The notes: a model not told the origin generated them from the letters alone. DNA of 64,000 nucleotides from Chitinophagaceae bacterium (GCA_016786745.1 JAEUVS010000118.1:1-64000); one strand, 5' to 3'. Positions 9,946-18,906 are shown, numbered from the stretch's first letter. Program-made: numbers and translations.

Positions 9946-10383
9946 TTAACTACTAACGATAAAATGTTCCAGATTCTGAATGATGTAGTCCTTGTCCATC
10001 ATGATGTACCGTACGATGTCGCTGATAGAAATAAGACCTGCCAGTTGATCATTTTCCATTACAGGAAGATGGCGGATATTTTTATCCGACATGATCTTCA
10101 TGCATTCATCAATTTTCGTATCGGGTGTTACGAAAATTGGATCTTCCGTCATGATGTCTCTAACGCGGGTTTCCCTTGATGACCGGCCTTTCAGAATCAC
10201 TTTGCGAGCGTAGTCCCTTTCAGTGAATATTCCGTCCAGTTTTCCGTTGTCTTCCAGTACGACGAGTGAGCCGAGATTCCTTTCTTCTAATTTTTCGAGA
10301 GCTTCGTAAACAGAGCTGTCCGCGCTGATCGAATAGATTACATTATTCCCTTTTACCTGGAGAAGTTTTCTGACTGTATCCAT
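9946..10383 (-). CDS. Two-CBS-domain protein leading the nuo operon
   Basis: 145-residue soluble protein made almost entirely of two CBS domains, about residues 8-65 and 75-135. The boundary VRDIMTEDPIFVTPD and the motif RHLPVMENDQLAGLISISDI are typical. CBS pairs usually bind adenine nucleotides such as AMP, ATP or NAD. No catalytic domain is attached. It lies 23 bp upstream of nuoA on the same strand, so it may share the nuo transcript. A role as an energy-state sensor for respiration is only an inference from position. The ATG start is clear, and the upstream 531 bp contain no gene. Confidence 0.88.
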   Translation of the reverse strand: MDTVRKLLQVKGNNVIYSISADSSVYEALEKLEERNLGSLVVLEDNGKLDGIFTERDYARKVILKGRSSRETRVRDIMTEDPIFVTPDTKIDECMKIMSDKNIRHLPVMENDQLAGLISISDIVRYIMMDKDYIIQNLEHFIVSS

Positions 10384-10591
10384 GGCAAACGAGTTGGAAA
10401 AATTGTGCTATTAAGTTAAGGTTATTTTTTAATTCTGAAATTTAATTTTTTAATGAGATGAGAGCTGAATCGGGGTGCGACCTGTAACACCATTGGTCTT
10501 TCTATACACGCATAAAACAACATGTGATTTAACGAGAAAGAAAAATCATTGCTAAAATACCTTCCTCAATTTTGGAGCCCCTTACTGCTAT

Positions 10592-10613
10592 TGAATTTTG
10601 ATAAGAAAATTCA
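10592..10613. repeat. Perfect AT-rich inverted repeat
   Basis: TGAATTTT, a six-base spacer GATAAG, then AAAATTCA: perfect 8-bp arms. It lies about 210 bp upstream of the CBS gene start. It could be an operator or an RNA hairpin; the sequence alone does not decide. Confidence 0.6.
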
Positions 10614-10680
10614 TTGCGGAGCTTTAAAAAATCAAGGTCATTGATGTAGGCTTTGATGGGACGGTTGGTTGATGACATGT

Positions 10681-10711
10681 AACGGGTATTTACCGATAGA
10701 AATACCTCGTT
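10681..10711. repeat. Inverted repeat with 11-bp arms and one bulge
   Basis: AACGGGTATTT (10681-10691), loop ACCGATAG, then AAATACCTCGTT (10700-10711). The arms pair over 11 bp with a single bulged T. It lies in the gene-free gap. It has no following T tract, so it is not an obvious terminator. Confidence 0.6.
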
Positions 10712-10866
10712 GAGTTGTCATCCATCTTTAAATCCAATTGTGCAAAACTTAATTGCCTTCGTTCCCAAAATAAGACTACATTGAATATACTTATAGCCAC
10801 TTCATGATTTGAGCTTTCAAATCAACAGTACCGAGTAAGGCCGGTGCACTTTGTTCCTCTCCATGT

Positions 10867-10895
10867 TTTGAGCAATAATGCGGTATTTACTTTCT
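10867..10895 (+). promoter_or_regulatory. Putative Bacteroidota promoter for the 68-residue gene
   Basis: A -33-like TTTG (10867-10870) is followed after 17 bp by TACTTTCT (10888-10895), one mismatch from TAnnTTTG. The box ends 19 bp before the ATG at 10915. Confidence 0.45.
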
Positions 10896-10914
10896 TAATC
10901 TTAATCTACTCATC

Positions 10915-11121
10915 ATGGAAGATCAGGTCCATTTAGCCCGTCATATTTTTATACAGGAAGCTGAATTATTAAGAGCGAAGCTCGAAGAGTGCATCAGCAG
11001 GGGAAAGACGTTTGAAGAAGCGAAAAAGATATATCTCCAATATAAAGAGGTGTCGACAGCGATTGACAACATCGACGGCAGATCGAGACGCAACAATTAC
11101 CTGGTTGAAAGAAAGTCTTAA
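10915..11121 (+). CDS. Small hypothetical helical protein
   Basis: 68 residues, unrecognised. It is rich in charged and aliphatic residues with heptad-like spacing from about residue 5 to 50, so it is probably a helical hairpin or short coiled coil. No signal peptide or membrane segment is seen, and there is a single Cys. Support for it being a gene: an ATG preceded by a promoter-like sequence, and a strong terminator hairpin that begins 2 bp after its stop codon. It stands alone between the CBS gene and the convergent esterase. Confidence 0.6.
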   Translation: MEDQVHLARHIFIQEAELLRAKLEECISRGKTFEEAKKIYLQYKEVSTAIDNIDGRSRRNNYLVERKS

Positions 11122-11122
11122 A

Positions 11123-11166
11123 ACAAAGAACCTTCGTAGAAACGAAGGTTCGTCTTTGTGTTTTGT
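11123..11166. terminator. Terminator between convergent genes
   Basis: Stem AACCTTCG (11129-11136), loop TAGAAA, stem CGAAGGTT (11143-11150). It extends outward by ACAAAGA paired with TCTTTGT across a two-base bulge. A T-rich stretch follows on the plus strand. The outer TTTGT on the other strand would let it serve the esterase gene too. Confidence 0.8.
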
Positions 11167-11214
11167 TCCTATTTATAGAAAGTTATACGTCCAAAATCTG
11201 TTTAATTAGTTATC

Positions 11215-12726
11215 TCAGTTCGCCGTCATGGTTACAGTTACATCGTCGTAGTTGGTCGCGCCTTTGTTGTCGCTTACAGTTAACCGAAATACGTATGTAC
11301 CGGCTACAAGTCCATTAACTTTTGTTTGTCCGCTGTTAGGAGCAGAGAAACTGTACGATGAAGGCCCGCTTATTTTTGTCCATTTAAAGCTCGCAATCCA
11401 TCCATCGGAATCGGTAGACCTGGTACCATTCAGGAAGGGCATGTATTTCCACGACATTGGAATGCTTTGATCGGGCCCTGCAATGGCGTTGGGTAACACG
11501 TTTCCGTTTGATGTAGTTGGTGCCGATTCGGTGCTTGTCATAGTTACCGTTACATCATCATAAGCGGTAGCTCCTTTATTATCGGTTACTGTTAACCTGA
11601 AAACATATGTTCCGGCAACGAGACCATTTACTTTTGTTTGCCCGCTGTTAGGTGCGGAAAAACTGTATGATGAGGGGCCACTGATTTTTGTCCATTTGAA
11701 ACTGGCTATCCAACCGTCGGAATCCGTAGATTTCGTTCCATTAAGGAAAGGCATATAATTCCAGGCCAAAGGAATGCTTTGGTCAGCGCCTGCAATAGCA
11801 GTAGGTACCGCGTTTCCGGTTGTCGGGGTAGGTGACGGTGTAGGTGTTGGTGTTGGTGTTGGTGAACTCGTTGCAGTGCCGCGAGTATTGGTTAACAGCC
11901 ATTGATACAGGTTGTATCCGTCGACAGTGGTTACCGGGTTAAACGCTTTCCCCCACGTGCCGTTGTGAGACAAACCGGTCCAGATAGTGAGCTTTGTTTT
12001 AGAAGCATAGGTTGTATTTCTTGCATCAATCCAACTGATCCAATCTTTTGCCCATTGAATGGGTACTACCTGGTCATCCGCTGAATTCAGCGACCATATC
12101 GGTAAATTTTTTGTGGCCACATCTGCCGCTAACGTGGTCGTTGGTTTGGTACCTGCGCATACCGGACCTATCGCTGCAGCATTTTGTCCGTATACCACTG
12201 ACCAGTCCCAGGTGGAACCACCGCCCATACTAAGTCCTGTTACGTACACACGTGTTGCATCAACACGATAATTTGATTTTGCATAATCTACTACAGACTG
12301 AATCTGCGCGGCACTCGGGCGAACCCTGAATTGTGGCGAGATGACGATAAAAGAATAGTAGACTCCGTTAACAAGGAATTTTGCGGGAAACGTACCTCCT
12401 TTAATGTGATAAGGTAAACCGCAACAATTTAATCGCGACAAACCTGTACCAAGTTCACCGATGCCATGTATAAAAACAATCAGCGGATATTTTTTCGTGG
12501 TTTTACTGTAAAGTGCAGGAAGCGTTTCGTAAAATCCCGACACATTTGAATTTATTTCAATCGTTCGGGGTGTGTGAATAGGAAGATCCGTTTCGAGTTG
12601 TGTGTCGTACGTGTTATTACTGGCAACAACTTCACCATTGATCTGCGCATCTTCGGAAATAAAATCTTTTTTGCAGGAAGAAAAGAACAGGGCACAGCCC
12701 AACACATAGGCAGTTAGTTTTTTCAT
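11215..12726 (-). CDS. Lipoprotein esterase with two C-terminal PKD/REJ-like modules
   Basis: 503 residues. A lipoprotein signal with Cys18 (LFFSSC) places it at the outer face of a membrane. Residues 70-280 are an alpha/beta-hydrolase of the PHB-depolymerase/feruloyl- or acetylxylan-esterase type, with nucleophile Ser166 in GLSMGG, a likely Asp near 217-218 (SADDQVVP) and His254 (LSHNGTWG). A Pro-Thr linker (287-303) leads to two near-identical beta modules at about 305-395 and 408-503. These resemble PKD/REJ folds of secreted polysaccharide-acting enzymes. A role in plant or algal polymer ester hydrolysis is inferred. It lies next to a GH32 gene on the same strand but 293 bp away, so it is probably a separate unit. 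Substrate unknown. Confidence 0.85.
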   Translation of the reverse strand: MKKLTAYVLGCALFFSSCKKDFISEDAQINGEVVASNNTYDTQLETDLPIHTPRTIEINSNVSGFYETLPALYSKTTKKYPLIVFIHGIGELGTGLSRLNCCGLPYHIKGGTFPAKFLVNGVYYSFIVISPQFRVRPSAAQIQSVVDYAKSNYRVDATRVYVTGLSMGGGSTWDWSVVYGQNAAAIGPVCAGTKPTTTLAADVATKNLPIWSLNSADDQVVPIQWAKDWISWIDARNTTYASKTKLTIWTGLSHNGTWGKAFNPVTTVDGYNLYQWLLTNTRGTATSSPTPTPTPTPSPTPTTGNAVPTAIAGADQSIPLAWNYMPFLNGTKSTDSDGWIASFKWTKISGPSSYSFSAPNSGQTKVNGLVAGTYVFRLTVTDNKGATAYDDVTVTMTSTESAPTTSNGNVLPNAIAGPDQSIPMSWKYMPFLNGTRSTDSDGWIASFKWTKISGPSSYSFSAPNSGQTKVNGLVAGTYVFRLTVSDNKGATNYDDVTVTMTAN

Positions 12727-12796
12727 AGTTTACTCACGTTTTCGGGTATTAGAAATTTTCTTAACGCCGATTCTTAACCAAAATGATGCCAACGTT

Positions 12797-12816
12797 TTGA
12801 GAATTCATTTTCTCAA
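12797..12816. repeat. Inverted repeat upstream of the esterase gene
   Basis: TTGAGAA (12797-12803), loop TTCATT, TTCTCAA (12810-12816): 7-bp perfect arms, about 70 bp upstream of the esterase ATG on the minus strand. It could be an operator. The surrounding 12727-13019 gap is AT-rich and holds no gene. Confidence 0.45.
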
Positions 12817-13019
12817 TACGGGGTAGATAACACATAATTTATCATATATATGGCGCTGGTGAATTCAGATAAAATTGAAATGCAATAATTTTCAAATTAA
12901 ACTTATAATAAAAGTGATGTGAATAACTTTCTATAACGGTATAGTATATGCGAAGATTTACACACGTGAATTATGTAATGTATTAAGAAAAGTTTCAAAC
13001 TGAAAGTGGAACGATTGGG

Positions 13020-14501
13020 TTAGAAGGCAGGTTTCAGATTGCCAAAATTGAGAGAGGTTATATCCATTTTGCTGTTCGTATCAATCGTTACTTCCGTAAA
13101 ATCTTTGTCCGGGAAAAATATGCCCGTCATTACGGTTAACCCGTTGTCGGCGAACATTTCCACCGACGCCACATCGATAATAAGCGCCATGTTCATTTTG
13201 CCCGCAGTGGATAAACGTGGAGCAACAGATCGCGAAGCAAACCCTTTTTCAAAACTTATCCTACCCGACTGCGTTCTGTCGATGTAATACTGGTTTGCAT
13301 TTTTGTCGTATCCAACAACTACTTTTTGCGCGGAGTCATTCGACAATATAATTGAAAAGCTTTCTATGGTATCGGCGGTGATTCGCAACGCTGCGGCGCC
13401 GCTAAGTTTAAATTTATTATTGGTAATGGTACCCTGCAGCGATTCAAGATTATTTAATTCTTTGGATGGCGCTGAGGTAACATAATATTTGTCGCCCACT
13501 TTTTCCAATGCAAGGTCGCGCGGCACTGTCATTGCGCTGCGCCATTTTTCTGTTGGCACCACATTCGCATACTGCCAGTTACTCATCCATCCTAAAAATA
13601 TTTTCCTGTTTCCTGTGTTGAAAAATGTTACGCCTGCGTAGTCGTCCGGACCATAATCAATCCATTTGACAGTAGTATCGTACGAAGTAAATTCATGCCC
13701 GTCGAACTGCCCCGTAAAATATTGTGTACCGGAACCGCCGTTTGGTCCACCAGGGTTGATGCTTACAATCAACACCCAAACTTCTGTGCCGTTGTAATAC
13801 AATGGAAATAAGTCGGGACATTCCCAAACGCCTCCATGTGCACCAACATTTTTTCCGAACTCGCTTTCTTTCGTCCATGTTTTCAAATCGGTGGATGAAT
13901 AAAATGTGATGCGGTCGAGAGTTGCGAGCGTCATGATCCATTTTTTTGATGGAGTGTGCCAGCTAACTTTCGGATCGCGGAAATCCCTGATGCCCGGATT
14001 TTTCAGCACGGGGTTCTTTTCGTATTTAGTCCAGGTATTGCCTCCGTCGGTGCTATATGCGATGCCCTGGTTTTGAAAAGTTTTGCGGCCCGCTTTTTCC
14101 CCGGCGCTGTCGTGATGTGTAAAGATGGCGATCATCGCGTTCTTTCCGAATCCTGCAGTATTGCCGGTATCAATAACCGCGCTGCCGGAAAAAATATATC
14201 CAAGGCTATCCGGGTATAACGCGATGGGTTTATGTGTCCAGTGAACAAGATCCGTTGATGTGGCGTGTCCCCAATGCATCGGTCCCCATACAGTATTATC
14301 GGGGTAATGCTGATAAAAAAGATGGTATTCGTCATTGAATTTCACGAGGCCATTCGGGTCATTCATCCAGTGAGCAGGAGGAGTGAAGTGAATGAGAGGG
14401 CGATGCCGCTCGCGGGTAACATTACTTTCTGTTTTTTGCTCACGGGGTTTTTCATTGCAGGCAATAAAAATAACGGCGAACAAAAAGTAAAAATATTTCA
14501 T
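13020..14501 (-). CDS. Glycoside hydrolase family 32 lipoprotein (fructan/sucrose hydrolase)
   Basis: 493-residue GH32 enzyme that cleaves beta-fructosides such as levan, inulin or sucrose. It has a lipobox Cys15 (VIFIAC), so it is probably lipid-anchored in the envelope. The three GH32 motifs are visible: WMNDPNG with nucleophile Asp48, RDP with transition-state Asp176, and ECP with acid/base Glu227. A five-blade propeller is followed from about residue 355 by the C-terminal beta-sandwich. Exo- versus endo-action cannot be read from sequence. A sugar/H+ symporter about 1.3 kb away (15812-17209) could import the product. An imperfect palindrome lies upstream of the start. Confidence 0.92.
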   Translation of the reverse strand: MKYFYFLFAVIFIACNEKPREQKTESNVTRERHRPLIHFTPPAHWMNDPNGLVKFNDEYHLFYQHYPDNTVWGPMHWGHATSTDLVHWTHKPIALYPDSLGYIFSGSAVIDTGNTAGFGKNAMIAIFTHHDSAGEKAGRKTFQNQGIAYSTDGGNTWTKYEKNPVLKNPGIRDFRDPKVSWHTPSKKWIMTLATLDRITFYSSTDLKTWTKESEFGKNVGAHGGVWECPDLFPLYYNGTEVWVLIVSINPGGPNGGSGTQYFTGQFDGHEFTSYDTTVKWIDYGPDDYAGVTFFNTGNRKIFLGWMSNWQYANVVPTEKWRSAMTVPRDLALEKVGDKYYVTSAPSKELNNLESLQGTITNNKFKLSGAAALRITADTIESFSIILSNDSAQKVVVGYDKNANQYYIDRTQSGRISFEKGFASRSVAPRLSTAGKMNMALIIDVASVEMFADNGLTVMTGIFFPDKDFTEVTIDTNSKMDITSLNFGNLKPAF

Positions 14502-14533
14502 GGTATTTTATTTCATCACTCCCCTGAAGAATA

Positions 14534-14579
14534 TAAAGATAAGTGTTACATTACTATTGAGGTTAAACCAATCAGTAGT
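14534..14579 (-). promoter_or_regulatory. Putative promoter and operator of the GH32 gene
   Basis: On the minus strand TATCTTTA (14541-14534) is one mismatch from TAnnTTTG. Just upstream (14553-14579) is an imperfect palindrome centred on GGTTAAACC (14561-14569), with flanks ACTATTGA and CAATCAGTAGT that pair with small gaps. Its place against the promoter fits an operator. Confidence 0.35.
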
Positions 14580-14603
14580 GTCTCAGTTTGAAATTTTGGG
14601 TTC

Positions 14604-14799
14604 CCGCCGATCCCTCACGCGACGCTTCGCGTCGGTTCGGGATGACCATAGAGATCCTGACGGACGGCCGCTCTACGATGCATCCCGAGCGAACGCGAGG
14701 GATCTGCGGATGACGACCGTCATTCCGAACCGAGTTCTGCCCATTCGGTCTTCGACCTCAGGATAAACTCCGCAGAACGAGCGTGAGGAATCAGCGGAA
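14604..14799. repeat. Composite cluster of family A repeats
   Basis: Three units in tandem: 14608-14646 (GATCCCTCACGCGACGC... to CGGGATGAC), about 14679-14708 (CATCCCGAGCGAACGCGAGG, then GATCTGCGG), and a diverged long unit 14716-14796 that starts CGTCATTCCGAACCGAG and ends GTGAGGAATCAGCGG. The cluster fills most of the 345-bp gap between the divergent GH32 and PhyH genes. Confidence 0.8.
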
Positions 14800-14846
14800 A
14801 ATGTATCTTTTAAATTTAAATTGCGACACTACCAACTAATGCAATT

Positions 14847-15794
14847 ATGAAAGTCGAAACCATGAATGCGCATAAGGAGATTCCCGGCAATCCCTCTACG
14901 GCAAAATCGAGCGCGTTAAAATTAAATGATCGCAGTAATGGTAAGCCTCTACGCGTGCTGAGTGAAGATGACTGGAAATTCTGGATCAACAACGGGTACG
15001 TGGTTATTAAAAACGCAGTACCAAAAGAGCGGGCGAAAAGACTGGCCGATTATTTATGGGAATATGAGGACAAGGATCCCAACGACATTGAAAGCTGGTA
15101 CAAACGACCGAATGTTGAAATGCAGATGAAGGAGCTAAACAATACCGGCATGGTTGAAATTTATAACCACCAGTTTATGTGGGACAACCGGCAAACGCAA
15201 AAAGTGTATGACGCGTTTGTTGACATATGGGGAACGGAAAAATTATGGGTGACTATTGATCGGGCGAATCTGAATTTTCCTATTCGCCCCGGCTTTGAAT
15301 ACAGGGGATTTATTCACTGGGACTATGATCCCGAAACTAAACCGCAGAATGTGCAGGGCGTTCTTGCGTTGGCAGATCAAACGGACGAAAATATGGGAGG
15401 ATTTCAATGTGTGCCCGAATTATACCGCACTTATGATACATGGAAACTTACGCAACCGGAGGATCGCGATCACTATAAACCCGATATAACCGGCTTTGAA
15501 TTGGTAAAGGTGAAACTCGAAGCGGGCGACCTGCTCATATTTAATAGTCTCGAACCGCATGGCATTCGTCCGAATATGAGCGGTAACAAAGTGAGGATTG
15601 CGCAGTATATAGCGATGATGCCCGCACAGGAGGAGAACGAAGCCTTGCGTCAATGGCGTATTAACAGTTGGCAAAGCCGCGATGCGATGGAAGGATATGC
15701 ATTTCCCGGTGATCCGTTAAAACGCGAAAAGCGAAATGCGGTAGCGCGGCTCACGCCTTTGGGAGAAAAGTTATTGGGTGCAACCCGCTGGTGA
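14847..15794 (+). CDS. Phytanoyl-CoA dioxygenase (PhyH) family protein
   Basis: 315-residue Fe(II)/2-oxoglutarate-dependent oxygenase of the PhyH superfamily. The metal-binding HxD is His157-x-Asp159 (FIHWDYD), with a distal His238 (EPHGIRPN). The 2-oxoglutarate-anchoring Arg is probably Arg250 (KVRIAQY). Bacterial members hydroxylate diverse small molecules, so the substrate is unknown. Two ATGs compete (Met1 and Met6). It is transcribed away from the GH32 gene and converges on the symporter, ending 17 bp from it. No cofactor partner lies nearby. Confidence 0.85.
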   Translation: MKVETMNAHKEIPGNPSTAKSSALKLNDRSNGKPLRVLSEDDWKFWINNGYVVIKNAVPKERAKRLADYLWEYEDKDPNDIESWYKRPNVEMQMKELNNTGMVEIYNHQFMWDNRQTQKVYDAFVDIWGTEKLWVTIDRANLNFPIRPGFEYRGFIHWDYDPETKPQNVQGVLALADQTDENMGGFQCVPELYRTYDTWKLTQPEDRDHYKPDITGFELVKVKLEAGDLLIFNSLEPHGIRPNMSGNKVRIAQYIAMMPAQEENEALRQWRINSWQSRDAMEGYAFPGDPLKREKRNAVARLTPLGEKLLGATRW

Positions 15795-15811
15795 TATTTA
15801 TCTAATGAGAT

Positions 15812-17209
15812 TTATACAACGAGTTTTTTCTCGAGATCTTCGAGTGAAACACCTTTTGTTTCCGGAACTTTTGTCAACACCCAAATCAGCTGCAGCACCA
15901 TCATAAACGCGAAGAATCCGAAAATGGGCCACGGGTTATCTTTAAAAATTCCATTGTCGGCATCGAGGAACATAGGCGTAACCAACGTGATTAACGCTGC
16001 GAATACCCAGTGGGTGCTGGCGCCAAACGATTGCCCGATCGCTCTCACTTTATTTGGAAATATTTCAGCGATAAATACCCAGATCACTGCGCCCTGTCCA
16101 ATTGCATGAGCCGAACAAAACAACAGCAGGAAGAACATCAGCAATCCGGGACCGGTGTGTGAATAAAACGCCCACGCAACGCCTGCAAGTCCGATGATGT
16201 AACCGATTGATCCGATGATAAGGAGCGTTTTCCTGCCAAACCTGTCTATCATCGCCAGGCCAATAAATGTGAAAATAATATTCACTACTCCTATGGCCAT
16301 TGAATTGAAAAGAGATTCTTTAGAAGCGAGGCCTGCGCGCTCCAGGATTTCCGGCGCGTAGTATAAAATAAAATTGATCCCTGAAAGCTGGTTAAAAAAT
16401 GCGACCATAAAAGCGAGCCAAACGATTCGGCTGTACTTCTTGCTAAAAATTCCTGATGATCCGTGTGATGTTTCATGTTTATAGCTCGCAAGGATATCCG
16501 CGGCTTCTTTCTCAACATTAGCAATGCCAAGTCGCGACATGATTTTCTTTGCTGTTTCATCATCGCGCTTTTTTGTGATGAGCCATCTCGGGCTCTCAGG
16601 AACCCTCAACACCATTATTGAATAAATGAGAGAAGGTATGGCAAGCACGCCGAGCATCCATCGCCAGTCGTTTTCGCCCCCCACGCCTTCGAGAAGATAA
16701 TTGGAAACGAAAGCAATGCTTACGCCAAAAACTATATTGAACTGGTACAGGGCCACGAGTCGACCGCGATTGTCGGCCGTTGATATTTCAGAAATGTAAG
16801 TTGGCGCCGCCACGGATGATACACCGATGCCCAATCCTCCGATAAAGCGGAAAAATGAAAATGTATATGGATCAGGAGCGAATGCGGTGCCTAATGCGGA
16901 GACGGTAAAGAGGATGCCGATCCATACCAGCACTTTTTTTCTTCCGTATTTCTGGGTGGGCATGCCGCCGAAAATGGCGCCGATCACGGTTCCCCACAGT
17001 GCCATGGACATGATAAAAAATCCATGAAAGAGTGGCGATGTGTTCCACAGTTCTTTTATGGGCAAATTGGCTCCGGAAATTACTACCGTATCAAATCCGA
17101 AAATAAATCCGGCAAGAGCAGCGGTCAGTGAAATGGTGGTGACGTAACCGGAATTTGCGGGTTTAGTGAGCAGTTCGGTGTTCGCGTTTTTATCTACTGG
17201 TATAAGCAT
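15812..17209 (-). CDS. Sugar porter family MFS transporter (sugar/H+ symporter)
   Basis: 465-residue, 12-helix major facilitator of the sugar porter family (XylE/GalP/GLUT relatives). Diagnostic elements are the loop 2 GRKKVLVWIG after helix 2, the PESPRWLI motif after helix 6, and the DRFGRKTLLIIG repeat after helix 8. The central cytoplasmic loop is at about 215-255. It should import a monosaccharide with protons across the inner membrane. Given the GH32 gene nearby, fructose is a reasonable guess but not shown. It is followed after 23 bp, in the opposite reading direction of the operon, by its upstream neighbour's stop codon, so it may be co-transcribed with the GT-C-like gene. Confidence 0.9.
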   Translation of the reverse strand: MLIPVDKNANTELLTKPANSGYVTTISLTAALAGFIFGFDTVVISGANLPIKELWNTSPLFHGFFIMSMALWGTVIGAIFGGMPTQKYGRKKVLVWIGILFTVSALGTAFAPDPYTFSFFRFIGGLGIGVSSVAAPTYISEISTADNRGRLVALYQFNIVFGVSIAFVSNYLLEGVGGENDWRWMLGVLAIPSLIYSIMVLRVPESPRWLITKKRDDETAKKIMSRLGIANVEKEAADILASYKHETSHGSSGIFSKKYSRIVWLAFMVAFFNQLSGINFILYYAPEILERAGLASKESLFNSMAIGVVNIIFTFIGLAMIDRFGRKTLLIIGSIGYIIGLAGVAWAFYSHTGPGLLMFFLLLFCSAHAIGQGAVIWVFIAEIFPNKVRAIGQSFGASTHWVFAALITLVTPMFLDADNGIFKDNPWPIFGFFAFMMVLQLIWVLTKVPETKGVSLEDLEKKLVV

Positions 17210-17232
17210 AGCAAGTCGTTGGTAATATCAAA

Positions 17233-18849
17233 TTAGTCTATTTTCAAGGAAAATACAGATAGCTTACCGATCCGTTTCTCAAACCGTATATTTTTTTGAT
17301 CCAGCATAGCCCGGTATTGCGGCAACATCTGATCCTCGATCAGAACCAACAAAACAGTTGGCCTTTTGGCAGAAAGGCCGAACGAATTTAACTCTTCGAT
17401 ATTCAATATGCCTTTTTCGCCGTTGAGCGTCGCCCAGTTGGAAACGGTTTCATTGTTACTGGTCATCACCACGTCGGCCCCGGTTTCTTTCATTTTTTGG
17501 ATTTTTTGTTCGAGGTAACTTTTTACCGGAGAAGTAATCAAAACATTATCGCCCGTTAACCCAAGTGGATAAAAACGTTTTGCGAGAAAGTACCCGGTAT
17601 GCAGTACCTGGAAAAATACCAGGCAGTAAAATAAGCCACGACCGGCTTTTTTGAAACTCGAGGTGGATCGGCTGTCTCCGCTTTTAAACAAATAATGCGC
17701 TGCAATCAAAGGCAGAACGATCATCAGCAACAAAAAGAAACGCGGCTCAGCTACAAACGTCCACGAAAGGCCATCCGTAAAAAGCGTTGAAGCCGGGTCG
17801 TTCGTAAGAGATAAGTACGACAATGTTCCGCAAATTAAAATTCCCAACACTCCTGTTACGGTGATAAACACGTCCCAGCTATCCTGAAGAGCAAACCTTT
17901 TGATAACAAATTTTAAAAACATCACCATCAGTATCGCAAGAAGAAGGAAATCGAGGATTCTCGCGCTTTCGAACATAGTCATGTATGAAGCGCCCGAAAG
18001 TTTACCCAGTTGCAGGAGCACAAAGTTGATGTCAACAAAGGACGCAGTTATAAATGGATAGAATTCCAGCAAATTTTCGGGATAAAACCGGCGCCCTGAT
18101 AAAAAAATATAGGATGCCTGGCCGGTGTATGTCTTTTGAAAAAATAAAACTGCTATTGTTATAACGCAGGTTGTAACCAGGGCAGTTAAGCCTCCGGAGC
18201 TGATTCTTTTTTCCTTCCTGGTATATCCGGCCCAAATTAGAATTAATGGTACTACAAACACACAAGGCAGGTACATATAACGCAAGAGCAGGGGCAAACT
18301 GTTGACCAATCCTAATACGATACCGAAGCGAAGTGGTTTGGCCCCTGTATTTTCCGTAAAAGTTAAGGTTAGGTACAGTGTGTATAAAATGAGTGCCGCT
18401 GCAGGGAAATCGGTAGGCTTCGAAATAAAGGCGCCCATCACCGCTCCATTATATAATAATAACAGGCTTATGACAAAGACCGGTAGGTTTATTTTATGTA
18501 ACAGCTTTCCCAATACAACAAAAAAGAATACGATGGAGATAAAATCTATGACGAGGCAGCTTATCTCAACATTATGTGTTAATGCATAGAAGGGTGCAAG
18601 CAGGAGACTAAAACCCGGGGGCCAGCGATCGAGAGGTTGAAATACGCTTGTCGAAAGATCCCATGCATGTACCTGCTCAAAGGTGAGCCCGTTTCCTTCC
18701 ACAAGATTTTTACCGCCTATTGCCTGGAACAATTTGTCGCCTTCCAACTGAAAAAAATGGAGATATAATCCCAACTTTAATAGTATGGCGAGAACAAAGC
18801 ACGCGTAGTACACATCTTTTCGGCCAAAAATTCGCTTTAAGGACGTCAT
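17233..18849 (-). CDS. Polytopic GT-C-like membrane protein
   Basis: 538 residues with about ten hydrophobic helices and a soluble C-terminal part from about residue 440. After helix 1 the large first periplasmic loop contains EGNGLTFEQVHAWD and the phrase RWPPGFSLLLAPFYALTH. This resembles the dolichyl/polyprenyl-phosphate-sugar-dependent GT-C glycosyltransferases (ArnT/GT39/PMT-like). The usual acidic pair in that loop is not clearly visible, so catalytic activity is uncertain. It is divergent from sufB, with 69 bp between starts. ATG start. Confidence 0.65.
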   Translation of the reverse strand: MTSLKRIFGRKDVYYACFVLAILLKLGLYLHFFQLEGDKLFQAIGGKNLVEGNGLTFEQVHAWDLSTSVFQPLDRWPPGFSLLLAPFYALTHNVEISCLVIDFISIVFFFVVLGKLLHKINLPVFVISLLLLYNGAVMGAFISKPTDFPAAALILYTLYLTLTFTENTGAKPLRFGIVLGLVNSLPLLLRYMYLPCVFVVPLILIWAGYTRKEKRISSGGLTALVTTCVITIAVLFFQKTYTGQASYIFLSGRRFYPENLLEFYPFITASFVDINFVLLQLGKLSGASYMTMFESARILDFLLLAILMVMFLKFVIKRFALQDSWDVFITVTGVLGILICGTLSYLSLTNDPASTLFTDGLSWTFVAEPRFFLLLMIVLPLIAAHYLFKSGDSRSTSSFKKAGRGLFYCLVFFQVLHTGYFLAKRFYPLGLTGDNVLITSPVKSYLEQKIQKMKETGADVVMTSNNETVSNWATLNGEKGILNIEELNSFGLSAKRPTVLLVLIEDQMLPQYRAMLDQKNIRFEKRIGKLSVFSLKID

Positions 18850-18906
18850 TAACCGGGAAGTTAGATATTGAGTAGTTCTGTTTCTACTTTTCAGTATAAA
18901 TAGTAG

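Larger units (their letters stand above)
10384..10914. other. 531-bp non-coding gap with two inverted repeats
   Basis: I find no convincing gene on either strand. The stretch should hold the promoter for the CBS-nuo transcript (minus strand) and for the small gene at 10915 (plus strand). It also holds two inverted repeats, at 10592-10613 and 10681-10711, listed separately. Confidence 0.7.
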
